From Ruegeria sp. HKCCD8929 (GTDB lineage: Bacteria > Pseudomonadota > Alphaproteobacteria > Rhodobacterales > Rhodobacteraceae), in contig NZ_WPZY01000006.1 of NCBI RefSeq assembly GCF_013031405.1, forward strand, positions 186,001 to 250,000: a DNA stretch of 64,000 bases, given 5' to 3'. The position numbers were made by a program, and so were the translations under genes. Below the pieces are notes generated by a model. The model did no database searches. It was not told where the DNA came from and was given only the letters and a program-made list of their open reading frames with translations. Shown here in pieces: positions 55,378-63,335 of this stretch (position 1 is its first letter; each line of letters begins with the position of its first letter).

Positions 55378-57008
55378 TGCGCCGCAGCCGTATGCGCCCC
55401 GCAATCTCGGGTCAGCTTCCACTGGATCGCGTCGAGTAGTGCCTCAAAGGACGCGTCAACTATGTTCGCGCTGACCCCCACGGTGGACCAGCGCCGCCCC
55501 TGCCCGTCTTCGCTGTCGATGATCACCCGCGTCACCGCCTCGGTGCCGCCCTGGGTGATCCGCACCTTGAAGTCGACCAGATGCATGTCCTTCAGGATAT
55601 CCGAATACTGCCCCAGGTCCTTGGCCAGCGCCTTGGCCAGCGCGTTCACCGGGCCCCGGTCGCTGCCGCTGTCATCCAGCGATTCACTGACCGAGAGCTT
55701 CTTTTCCCCGTCCACCTTCACCACAACGACGGCCTCAGACAGGCTGACCATCTTGTTGTACTTGTTCTTGCGCCGCTCGACGGTGACCTTGTAGCGCTTG
55801 ACCTCGAAGAACTCGGGCAATTGCCCCAGTTCCTCCCGCGCCAGCAACTCAAAACTGGCCTGCGCGGTGTCGTAGGAATATCCCTCACCTTCACGCACCT
55901 TGATCCGCTCCAGTATGCGCCCCAGCGCCGGGTCACCCTTCTCAACCGTCAGCCCGGCCTCGGCCAGACGATTGCGCAGGTTCGATTGCCCGGCCTGGTT
56001 CGACATCGGAATGATGCGCGCATTGCCGATGGTGGCCGGGTCTACGTGTTCATAGGTCGTTGGGTCCTTGAGGATCGCACTTGCATGCAGCCCCGCCTTA
56101 TGCGCAAAGGCCGAGGCGCCCACATAGGCCGCCTGTTTCGTCGGCACCCGGTTCAGGATATCGTCCAGCATCCGGCTGATCCGCGTCAGCCCCGCCAGCG
56201 CCTCGCGCGTCACGCCGGTCTCGTATTTGCTGGCATAGGGCTCTTTCAACAGCAGCGTCGGGATCAGCGCGGTCAGGTTGGCATTTCCGCACCGCTCGCC
56301 CAGCCCGTTGAGCGTGCCCTGAATCTGGCGCGCGCCGGCATCGACGGCAGCCAGAGAACACGCCACCGCCTGCTCGGTGTCGTTATGGCAGTGAATGCCC
56401 AGCCGCTCGCCCGGTATGCCCGCCGCGATCACCTCGGTCACGATCCGCCCGACCTCGGACGGCAAGGCGCCGCCATTGGTGTCGCACAGTACGATCCAGC
56501 GCGCACCGGCGTCGAGCGCCGCCTTGCAGACCTCGACCGCATAAGCCGGATTGTCCTTATAGCCGTCAAAGAAATGCTCGGCATCATACAGCGCCTCGCG
56601 CCCCCGGCCTGCGAGATGCGCCATCGAAGCGCGCACATTCTCGACATTCTCTTCCAGCGGGATGCCGAGCGCGTGGGTCACGTGATAATCATGCGCCTTA
56701 CCCACCAGACACACGGCCTGCGTGTCCGCGTTCGTCACGGCGGCCAGCACATCGTCATTTTCGGCGGACCGGCCCGAGCGCTTGGTCATGCCAAACGCCG
56801 TCAGCCGCGCCTTGGTCGCCGGGACCACGTCAAAGAACGCGCTATCGGTCGGGTTCGCTCCGGGCCAACCGCCTTCGATGTAATCCAATCCCAACTCGTC
56901 CAAAGCCTGCGTGATCTGTACCTTCTCGGCGGTCGAGAACTGCACGCCCTGCGTCTGCTGCCCATCGCGCAAGGTGGTGTCGTAGAGATAGAGGCGTTCC
57001 TTGGTCAT
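55374..57008 (-). CDS. cimA: (R)-citramalate synthase
   Basis: Condenses pyruvate and acetyl-CoA to citramalate, giving a threonine-independent route to isoleucine. The 544-residue protein begins MTKERLYLYDTTLRDGQQTQ, the HMGL-type metal site, with IHCHNDTEQAVACSLAAVDA, GTLNGLGERCGNANL and a C-terminal LeuA-dimer regulatory domain (about 400-530). The QGVQFSTAEK segment and overall length mark the CimA subgroup rather than isopropylmalate synthase. GGAGCAGGAGA precedes the ATG. The following synthase-family gene is translationally coupled. Confidence 0.94.
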   Translation of the reverse strand: MTKERLYLYDTTLRDGQQTQGVQFSTAEKVQITQALDELGLDYIEGGWPGANPTDSAFFDVVPATKARLTAFGMTKRSGRSAENDDVLAAVTNADTQAVCLVGKAHDYHVTHALGIPLEENVENVRASMAHLAGRGREALYDAEHFFDGYKDNPAYAVEVCKAALDAGARWIVLCDTNGGALPSEVGRIVTEVIAAGIPGERLGIHCHNDTEQAVACSLAAVDAGARQIQGTLNGLGERCGNANLTALIPTLLLKEPYASKYETGVTREALAGLTRISRMLDDILNRVPTKQAAYVGASAFAHKAGLHASAILKDPTTYEHVDPATIGNARIIPMSNQAGQSNLRNRLAEAGLTVEKGDPALGRILERIKVREGEGYSYDTAQASFELLAREELGQLPEFFEVKRYKVTVERRKNKYNKMVSLSEAVVVVKVDGEKKLSVSESLDDSGSDRGPVNALAKALAKDLGQYSDILKDMHLVDFKVRITQGGTEAVTRVIIDSEDGQGRRWSTVGVSANIVDASFEALLDAIQWKLTRDCGAHTAAAQ

Positions 57009-57096
57009 GTCTCCTGCTCCCAACACTTACAGCGGCAGACATCATCACCACTCGGTCGTGCCGCTTGCGGCACGGCCATAGCCCGACCACCCCCAT

Positions 57097-57120
57097 GGGC
57101 GGGCGCTACAGCGCCCACCC
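57097..57120 (-). other. hairpin between cysS and cimA
   Basis: GGGCGGGCGC (57097-57106) pairs with GCGCCCACCC (57111-57120) with a single C-A mismatch and a four-base loop. No T-run follows, so it may be a weak terminator or pause for the cysS transcript. Confidence 0.5.
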
Positions 57121-57159
57121 GCGATCGAGCACTGGCCTGTGTTTCGAAAGAACCGGCCA

Positions 57160-58626
57160 TTACACCGCCTCCAGCTTCGAGGCGTCGAAGTCAGGACCTG
57201 GCAACAGTTCAACTCCTACCTTGCTCATGCGCACCTCTAGCCCTGCTGCGACATAAGCTGCTTTGAGGCGATCAACTTCCGAGAAGTCCTTGGTCTGCAT
57301 CGCTGTCTCGCGGGCCAACGCCAATTTCTCGACGAATGCGAACAGATCCACATCAGCCATTTCAGCCCAAGCGCCCAGATCGTCCAACAGCAATCCCAGA
57401 AATTGTGCAGATGCAAGGAAGTTGGATAGCAAACCCTTGTGTAAATCCATCGGGTCATTCGAAGCTGTCTTTTGACGGCTTGCCGAACGTTCCAAGCGAA
57501 AAAGCTCTGCAATCGCACCAGCAGTGTTGAGGTCATCTTTTAAAGCAGAAAGCACTGCCTCATCTACTCGGCCCGGCTTTACGTCGGATGTCATTTTGTG
57601 CCATCGCCTCAACGTTGCTTCAGCGTCTTTCGCCTTTCTCTCTGTCCAATCCATCGGCTTGCGATAGTGGGTCTGCAGGAACACGAAGCGGATCACCTCG
57701 CCGGGCACGCCCTGCTCCAGCAAATCACGCACAGTAAAGAAATTGCCAAGCGACTTGGACATCTTCTTGCCTTCGACCTGCAGCATCTCGTTATGCATCC
57801 AGACACGCGCGAACTCTCCGCCCGGGTGAGCGCACCGGCTTTGCGCAATTTCGTTCTCGTGATGCGGGAACATCAGGTCGTTGCCGCCGCCATGAATGTC
57901 GAAACTCTCGCCCAGCAATTCGTGGGACATGGCCGAGCACTCGATATGCCAGCCCGGACGCCCCCGGCCCCAAGGTGACTCCCAGCCCGGCAGATCATCG
58001 GTGGAGGGCTTCCACAGCACGAAATCCATCGGGTTCTTCTTGTAAGGTGCCACCTCGACCCGCGCACCGGCAATCATGTCGTCGACCGAGCGGCCCGAGA
58101 GCTTGCCGTATTCCTCTTTCCACGAGTCGACCGCGAACAGCACATGACCCTCGGCGGCATAGGCATGGCCCTTGCCGATAAGGTCCTCGATCATCGCGAT
58201 CATCTGCGCGATATACTGGGTCGCGCGCGGCATCGCCTTTTCATGGCTTTCACCGAGAATGGATGGCTCAAGCGTGCCAAGCTCGCCCATATCCTTCAGG
58301 TACCAGCCAATCGTCTCATCCGAGCGTGCCTGCACCAGCTCTTCCAATGTTCCCTCCGCCCCGGCCTGTTTACGGGCTAGCGCGGTGGCGTTGATCTTGT
58401 CGTCCACGTCGGTGAAGTTGCGCACGTAAGTGACGTGATCGGCGCCGTAGACCTCGCGCAACAGGCGGTAGAGCATGTCGAACACCACCACGGGCCGCGC
58501 GTTGCCTATGTGAGCCCGGTCATAAACGGTTGGTCCGCAGACATACATCCGCACATTTGCTGGATCGAGGGGGACGAACTCCTCCTTCTTCCGGGTCTTG
58601 GTGTTGTGCAGCTTGATCGTCGTCAT
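57160..58626 (-). CDS. cysS: cysteinyl-tRNA synthetase
   Basis: A class Ia synthetase of 488 residues. The N-terminal part has [20 protein letters not shown] (zinc Cys and HIGH-type motif), [20 protein letters not shown] and [11 protein letters not shown] (zinc ligands), and the [11 protein letters not shown] loop. The C-terminal anticodon-recognition part (about residues 340-488) is present, but its DNA (57240-57600) has about 52% GC, against roughly 65% in the catalytic half, with the change near 57650. This suggests a recombinant 3' end. The frame and motifs are intact, so the enzyme should be functional. Confidence 0.96.
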   Translation of the reverse strand: MTTIKLHNTKTRKKEEFVPLDPANVRMYVCGPTVYDRAHIGNARPVVVFDMLYRLLREVYGADHVTYVRNFTDVDDKINATALARKQAGAEGTLEELVQARSDETIGWYLKDMGELGTLEPSILGESHEKAMPRATQYIAQMIAMIEDLIGKGHAYAAEGHVLFAVDSWKEEYGKLSGRSVDDMIAGARVEVAPYKKNPMDFVLWKPSTDDLPGWESPWGRGRPGWHIECSAMSHELLGESFDIHGGGNDLMFPHHENEIAQSRCAHPGGEFARVWMHNEMLQVEGKKMSKSLGNFFTVRDLLEQGVPGEVIRFVFLQTHYRKPMDWTERKAKDAEATLRRWHKMTSDVKPGRVDEAVLSALKDDLNTAGAIAELFRLERSASRQKTASNDPMDLHKGLLSNFLASAQFLGLLLDDLGAWAEMADVDLFAFVEKLALARETAMQTKDFSEVDRLKAAYVAAGLEVRMSKVGVELLPGPDFDASKLEAV

Positions 58627-58840
58627 CGGGTCAGTTCCTTAAGCAACAGGCGCAAACGCGTTGGCGCGGGCTTAGCAACTTGTCTCAGGGATGAAAACGA
58701 AAGAAACCGGCCCGCGTGAAGTTCAGCAGGAAATGCAGCAGATAATGATGCAAATGGTCCGGTTCATGCCCCTCGCATAACACGGGAAGCCGCGCGCGCC
58801 AAGTCTTGAGTAAGCGACGCGCCTTCGGCAAAGTGAGGCC

Positions 58841-59191
58841 ATGAGCCGCGAAACCGTCAATTCGATCTGCAAAAACCTGCCCGGGGCCGAGGTCTCGGAC
58901 CCGTGGGGCGGCGGGCATGATGCGTGGAAGGTGGGCGGCAAGATGTTCGCCTGTATCGGCACGGCAAATGACGGCGTCTCGGTCAAGACGCCTGATATCG
59001 AAACCGCGCAGATGCTGATCGATGCGGGCGTGGGCGAAAAGGCCCCGTATTTTCACCGCAGCTGGATTCGTCTGCCCTGGGGCACGGATGAGGATGAGCT
59101 GCGCCACCGTCTGTTCACGTCTTATGACATCGTGCGCGGCGCGCTCACGAAAAAGCTGCAGGCGACGCTGCCGCCGCGCGATCCCGATTGA
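58841..59191 (+). CDS. MmcQ/YjbR family protein
   Basis: A 116-residue protein of the YjbR double-wing fold: NSICKNLPGAEVSDPWGGGH, then AWKVGGKMFACIG, then a C-terminal SWIRLPWGTDEDELRHRLFT. Members are assumed to bind DNA because of the fold, with little experimental evidence. GTGAGG precedes the ATG closely. It precedes the aminotransferase gene by 53 bases in the same direction. Confidence 0.9.
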   Translation: MSRETVNSICKNLPGAEVSDPWGGGHDAWKVGGKMFACIGTANDGVSVKTPDIETAQMLIDAGVGEKAPYFHRSWIRLPWGTDEDELRHRLFTSYDIVRGALTKKLQATLPPRDPD

Positions 59192-59244
59192 CAAAACGGC
59201 AATGCTCTGCCCCTCTCCGCCTTGAAGAGAGAGGGAGGCAGAGA

Positions 59245-60447
59245 ATGAAGCTGTCGCATCGCATCACCCATCTGACCGGCGGCGGGTCGGACGGTTGGGA
59301 CGTGTTCTATCGCGCGCGACGGATGATTTCCGAGGGCGTCGCGGTGACCGAACTGACCATCGGCGAACATGACATCCGCACCGACCCTTCGATTCTGAGC
59401 GTCATGAACGATGCAGCCGTGGGTGGGCATACCGGTTACGCGATGGTGCCGGGCACGGCGCTGCTGCGCGATACGGTTGCCGCCCGGGTACAGGCGCGCA
59501 CCGGCGTGCCGACAACCCGCGACAACGTGCTGATCACACCCGGCGGTCAGGCCGCCCTGTTCGCCACCCATAGTGCTGTCTGCGATGCGGGTGATACGGC
59601 GCTGTATCTAGATCCCTATTACGCCACCTATCCCGGCACGATCCGGGGTGTGGGTGCGGTGGCGAAAGCGGTGCAAACCCGGGCCGAGGATGCGTTTCAG
59701 CCCCGGGCCGAGGACATAGACGCCGCCGCCGAAGATGCGGTGTCGCTGCTGATCAACTCGCCCAACAACCCCACCGGCGTGGTCTATTCGCGCGAGACGC
59801 TGGAGGGCATCGCCGGGGTCTGCCGGGATCGCGATCTGTGGCTGATCTCGGACGAGGTCTATGACACGCAGGTGTGGGAGGGTGAGCATATCTCGCCCCG
59901 GTCCCTACCCGACATGGCCGCGCGGACGCTGGTGGTGGGGTCGATGTCGAAATCGCATGCCATGACCGGGTCGCGTTGCGGCTGGATCGTCGGGCCGGAA
60001 GAGGTGATTGGCCACCTGATCAACCTCGCCACCCACACCACCTACGGAGTGCCGGGGTTCATTCAGGATGCCGCCAGCTATGCGCTGAGCGAGGGCAATC
60101 ACCTTGAGGATGAGATTGCCGAGCCCTTCCGCCGCCGCCGGGCACTGGCCAAGGAGATCCTTGCGCGGCAGAACACGGTCGGTCTGATCCCGGCGCAGGG
60201 CGCGATGTATCTGATGCTGGACACGCGCGCGACCGGCATGAGCGGTGAGGCCTTCGCCAATGCCCTGCTGGACACGCATCGCATTGCCGTCCTGCCCGGC
60301 GAGAGTTTCGGGCAGGCAGCGTCGGGCCACGTAAGAGTGGCCATGACAGTCGCGGATGAGGCCTTTGCCAAATCGCTGGAAACTCTGTGCGATTTCGCCG
60401 CACAACTGGTTGCCGACAAATCCATGCGTTTCAGTGAGACCGGATAA
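59245..60447 (+). CDS. class I/II pyridoxal-phosphate aminotransferase (arginine:pyruvate transaminase-like)
   Basis: A 400-residue fold-type I aminotransferase. LINSPNNPTGVVYSRE and LISDEVYDTQVWEGEHISPR give the PLP-ring Asp/Tyr contacts, GSMSKSHAMTGSRCGWIVGP the Schiff-base Lys, and HVRVAMTV the carboxylate Arg. The WDVFYRARRMISEG start and the SKSHAMTG/GFIQDAA pattern resemble AruH, the arginine:pyruvate transaminase, but aspartate or aromatic aminotransferase remain possible. GGGAGGC precedes ATG 59245; the longer frame overlaps the YjbR gene. Confidence 0.88.
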   Translation: MKLSHRITHLTGGGSDGWDVFYRARRMISEGVAVTELTIGEHDIRTDPSILSVMNDAAVGGHTGYAMVPGTALLRDTVAARVQARTGVPTTRDNVLITPGGQAALFATHSAVCDAGDTALYLDPYYATYPGTIRGVGAVAKAVQTRAEDAFQPRAEDIDAAAEDAVSLLINSPNNPTGVVYSRETLEGIAGVCRDRDLWLISDEVYDTQVWEGEHISPRSLPDMAARTLVVGSMSKSHAMTGSRCGWIVGPEEVIGHLINLATHTTYGVPGFIQDAASYALSEGNHLEDEIAEPFRRRRALAKEILARQNTVGLIPAQGAMYLMLDTRATGMSGEAFANALLDTHRIAVLPGESFGQAASGHVRVAMTVADEAFAKSLETLCDFAAQLVADKSMRFSETG

Positions 60448-60467
60448 CTCCGCCGCGCGAAACCCGG

Positions 60468-60497
60468 AAAACGGCGCGGCTCAACCGAACCGCGCCG
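60468..60497 (-). terminator. terminator of the outer-membrane protein gene
   Basis: CGGCGCGG (60472-60479) pairs with CCGCGCCG (60490-60497). On the minus strand the stem is followed by TTTT, beginning 14 bases past the stop. Confidence 0.78.
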
Positions 60498-60510
60498 CCG
60501 TTGTCAGCTA

Positions 60511-61092
60511 TCAGAAGCGGAAGGTGGCCCGCACCGATGCCGATGTGGCGTCCGCGCCAATACCCGAACCGCCGATATCGTCGAACTGGTGTTCCAGCAC
60601 TTCGGCACCGAGCACCCATTGAGGGGTCATTTGATAAGCCAGGCCTACCCCGTAGAACTCACCGGTTTCATCGCCAAGTGAGGTATCCACCTGGGCCACG
60701 CCACCTGTGGCATAGGCCAGCACACGGCCAAAGTCATAGCCGGCCTTGACCTTGCCGCGCAGCACCGAATCCACCGTGGCCGCGCCACCCAGATCGATGT
60801 CGGTCCAGTCATAGTCGACTTCACCCCCCAGAACGAAGCGGCCAAAATCGTAGTTGTAACCGGCATGCAGGCCATAAGAGACATCGTCGCCCCCCGCGCC
60901 TGCCGAAGGATCAACATCCAGCTGACCGATCTGGCCACCCAGATACGCGCCGGTCCAGTCGCCACCCTGATAAGGCGCCGGTAGCGGCGGAGCGGCCGGG
61001 ACCGGCTCGATCACCGGTTCGGTGATGTTGCCAGCCAAGACGGGACTGCTCAGTGCCGCGACCAGTGCGGCCATTGATACGATACGGGTCAT
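60511..61092 (-). CDS. outer-membrane beta-barrel (opacity/Omp25-like porin family) protein
   Basis: A 193-residue exported protein with a signal peptide (MTRIVSMAALVAALSSPVLA), a short Pro-rich linker (VIEPVPAAPPLPAPYQGGDW), and an eight-strand-like beta-barrel rich in alternating aromatic residues, ending in the insertion signal ATSASVRATFRF (C-terminal Phe). The WTGAYLGGQIGQ strand resembles Omp25/Omp31-type alphaproteobacterial proteins. AGGAGA precedes ATG 61092. Divergent from the methyltransferase gene. Confidence 0.9.
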   Translation of the reverse strand: MTRIVSMAALVAALSSPVLAGNITEPVIEPVPAAPPLPAPYQGGDWTGAYLGGQIGQLDVDPSAGAGGDDVSYGLHAGYNYDFGRFVLGGEVDYDWTDIDLGGAATVDSVLRGKVKAGYDFGRVLAYATGGVAQVDTSLGDETGEFYGVGLAYQMTPQWVLGAEVLEHQFDDIGGSGIGADATSASVRATFRF

Positions 61093-61449
61093 TGTGACTT
61101 CTCCTGTCAATCGGGACGCCTTTGCGCGCCCGCAGCCCCTACCAAGGAACGCCGACACCCGGTTTCCAGAGGCCGCGCGGGCGGCGTCCGAGCAGGCGGC
61201 GGGGACTGGCCGAAATCGCTGCGCCGCGGCATCAAACCGCCCAAAAAATCGGTCGCATTTGGAATAGACAGGCGGGTTTTTGCGCCTCAGGATGATCCGA
61301 AACGGAGGCACGCGATGCAGGTCCAACAGTGCAAAATCAACCTTGTGTGTCGCACCATCGGTGCGGACCGGGGTCGTGCCGCGCGGGGCCGTCCCGGGTC
61401 AATCTGACGCAATCCCACTTTTTCTCAGATTAAACTCCGGAACTCACAC
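61093..61449. promoter_or_regulatory. divergent spacer upstream of the outer-membrane and methyltransferase genes
   Basis: No coding frame is convincing in these 357 bases. A perfect stem CGCACC-ATC-GGTGCG lies at 61351-61365, followed by GC-rich sequence, then an AT-rich stretch (about 61412-61438) just before the methyltransferase start. I compared it by eye with cobalamin and SAM riboswitch features and saw no conserved core such as a B12 box, so a protein-controlled promoter is likelier. Confidence 0.35.
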
Positions 61450-62994
61450 ATGAACGATCAATCCCGTAGCTCATCTCGTAGCGGCGGCCGCGCCGCGCGT
61501 CGGGCTGCCCGCGCAACCGCTCTGCCCGACCATCTGCGCCCGGTGCGGCCGGGCATGGAAGGTGGCACGTACAAGCCGCTCAGCCAGCAGGATATGGAGC
61601 GCATCCACACCGCAGCCCTCGACGCCTTGGAGCAGATCGGCCTGGCCGATGCGCCGCAAAGTGGCGTCGACTATCTTGTCGGCGCCGGGTGCATTCTGGG
61701 CGACGACGGCCGCATCCGGTTCCCCCGCGCGCTGGTCGAGGATACGCTGGCCAAGGCGAACCGGTCGGTCACGCTCCACAGCCGCGACGGCAAAACCGAT
61801 CTGGAGCTGAGCGGCAGCCGGGTGCATTACGGCACTGCGGGGGCCGCGGTACACATGGTGGATGTCGAAGGGCGCGAGTATCGCGATTCAACCGTGCAGG
61901 ACCTGCACGATGCCGCCCGGATCTGCGACCGGCTGGACAATATCCACTTTGTCCAGCGCCCCATGGTCTGCCGCGACATTCCCGACAACCGCGAGATGGA
62001 CCTGAATACCATCTATGCCTGCTGCTCGGGCACCACCAAGCATATCGGCACCTCGTTCACCGAACCCGACTTTGTGGCCCCCGCAGTCGAGATGCTGCAC
62101 ATGATCGCCGGAGGCGAGGACAAGTGGCGCGAGCGGCCTTTCGTTTCGAACTCGAACTGCTTCGTCGTGCCGCCGATGAAATTCGCGACCGAAAGCTGCG
62201 AAGTCATGGAGGAGTGCATCAAGGCCGGTATGCCGGTATTGCTGCTCTCGGCCGGCATGGCGGGGGCCACCGCGCCCTCGACGGTGGCGGGCGCCATCGT
62301 GCAGGCCACCGCCGAATGTCTGGCCGGTCTGGTCTATGTGAACGCGGTCAAACCCGGCGCTCCGGCAATTTTCGGCACCTGGCCGTTTGGCCTGGACCTG
62401 CGCACCGGCGCGATGACCGTGGGATCCGGCGAACAGGCGCTGCTGAGCGCGGGCTGTGCCCAGATGCACAAGTTCTATGGCCTGCCGGGCGGAGCCGCCG
62501 CTGGCGCATCCGACTCGAAACTGCCCGACATGCAAGCCGGGTGGGAGCAGATGTGCTCGAACGTCATGGCAGGCCTTGCAGGGCTCAACATGGTCTATGA
62601 GGCGGCAGGCATGCACTCGTCCCTGCTGGGCTTTTGTTTCGAGAGCCTCATCCTGAGCGACGATCTGATCGGTCAGGCGTTGCGCTGCGTGCGCGGGATC
62701 GAGGTGACGGATGAAACCCTGGCGCTGGATCAGATCGCCGAGGTCTGCCTGGGCGGTACCGGGCACTACCTTGGAACGGACCAGACTCTGGGCCGGATGC
62801 AGGCCGATTATGTCTACCCGACCCTTGGCGACCGCACCTCGCCCAAGGAATGGGTGGAGCTTAAAAAGCCCGACCTGATCAAGAAGGCCATCGCGAAAAA
62901 GGAAGAGATCCTGTCCGAACGCGCAGCGGCTCGGTTCGACCCGGCGCTGGATGCCGCCATTCGCGCCAGGTTCAACATTCACTTGTCGTCCTAA
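61450..62994 (+). CDS. trimethylamine methyltransferase family protein, non-pyrrolysine (MttB/MtgB-like)
   Basis: A 514-residue COG5598-type methyltransferase that moves a methyl group from a quaternary or tertiary amine to a corrinoid protein. The frame is continuous with no internal amber codon, so it is not the pyrrolysine MttB but of the group that includes glycine betaine methyltransferase MtgB. Visible features are an Arg-rich N-terminus (SSSRSGGRAARRAARATALP), TAGAAVHMVDVEGREYRDST, SAGMAGATAPSTVAGAIVQA and GTWPFGLDLRTGAMTVGSGE. It stands alone, with a terminator 10 bases after the stop. The corrinoid partner is not in the window; the MtrH-like/MetF-like operon 33 kb away could complete the route. 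Confidence 0.9.
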   Translation: MNDQSRSSSRSGGRAARRAARATALPDHLRPVRPGMEGGTYKPLSQQDMERIHTAALDALEQIGLADAPQSGVDYLVGAGCILGDDGRIRFPRALVEDTLAKANRSVTLHSRDGKTDLELSGSRVHYGTAGAAVHMVDVEGREYRDSTVQDLHDAARICDRLDNIHFVQRPMVCRDIPDNREMDLNTIYACCSGTTKHIGTSFTEPDFVAPAVEMLHMIAGGEDKWRERPFVSNSNCFVVPPMKFATESCEVMEECIKAGMPVLLLSAGMAGATAPSTVAGAIVQATAECLAGLVYVNAVKPGAPAIFGTWPFGLDLRTGAMTVGSGEQALLSAGCAQMHKFYGLPGGAAAGASDSKLPDMQAGWEQMCSNVMAGLAGLNMVYEAAGMHSSLLGFCFESLILSDDLIGQALRCVRGIEVTDETLALDQIAEVCLGGTGHYLGTDQTLGRMQADYVYPTLGDRTSPKEWVELKKPDLIKKAIAKKEEILSERAAARFDPALDAAIRARFNIHLSS

Positions 62995-63000
62995 CCCATT

Positions 63001-63029
63001 GAAAAAGCCGGGAGCGTACTCCCGGCTTT
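63001..63029. terminator. bidirectional terminator between methyltransferase and EF-hand genes
   Basis: AAAGCCGGGAG (63004-63014) pairs perfectly with CTCCCGGCTTT (63019-63029) around CGTA. The minus strand has the better T-run (five Ts), for the EF-hand gene; the plus strand has CTTTC after the methyltransferase stop. Confidence 0.88.
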
Positions 63030-63092
63030 CACGAGGCATTTGCAATGGCGGCCGTGCAAGATGATGGCCGCCGTTGTTTTGAGAGGCGCCGA

Positions 63093-63335
63093 TCAGCCGT
63101 CGGTCGCGGGCATCAGACCTGCTTCTTGAGCGGCTGTGACCTCTTCCTGATCCAGCGACCCGTCCCCGTTCACATCAATGTTGGCAAAGCCTTCCGCATC
63201 GATTTCGGGAAAGACAGCCTGCACTTCGTCAATGGTCAGTACACCATCACCGTTTGCGTCTGCCGTTTGGGCCGATGCCACTGCGGGAATGGCAAGGGCA
63301 AGGGCAGCCAGAAGAGGCAGGGTTTGCGGTTTCAT
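63093..63335 (-). CDS. small exported EF-hand protein
   Basis: An 80-residue protein with a signal peptide (KPQTLPLLAALALAIPAVAS to about AQA) and two EF-hand calcium loops, DANGDGVLTIDE and DVNGDGSLDQEE, with Asp at 1 and 3-5 and Glu at 12. The mature protein would have only about 60 residues. AGGAGA precedes ATG 63335; the longer frame is not supported. It could be a periplasmic calcium sensor or buffer; no partner is adjacent. Confidence 0.88.
   Translation of the reverse strand: MKPQTLPLLAALALAIPAVASAQTADANGDGVLTIDEVQAVFPEIDAEGFANIDVNGDGSLDQEEVTAAQEAGLMPATDG

Noticed and set aside
61093-61449. Cobalamin or SAM riboswitch upstream of the methyltransferase
   Set aside because: No B12 box or other conserved riboswitch core was recognised by eye, only one short stem.
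61450-62994. Pyrrolysine-containing trimethylamine methyltransferase
   Set aside because: The frame runs 514 codons without an internal TAG, and no pyl genes are present, so it is a non-pyrrolysine homologue.
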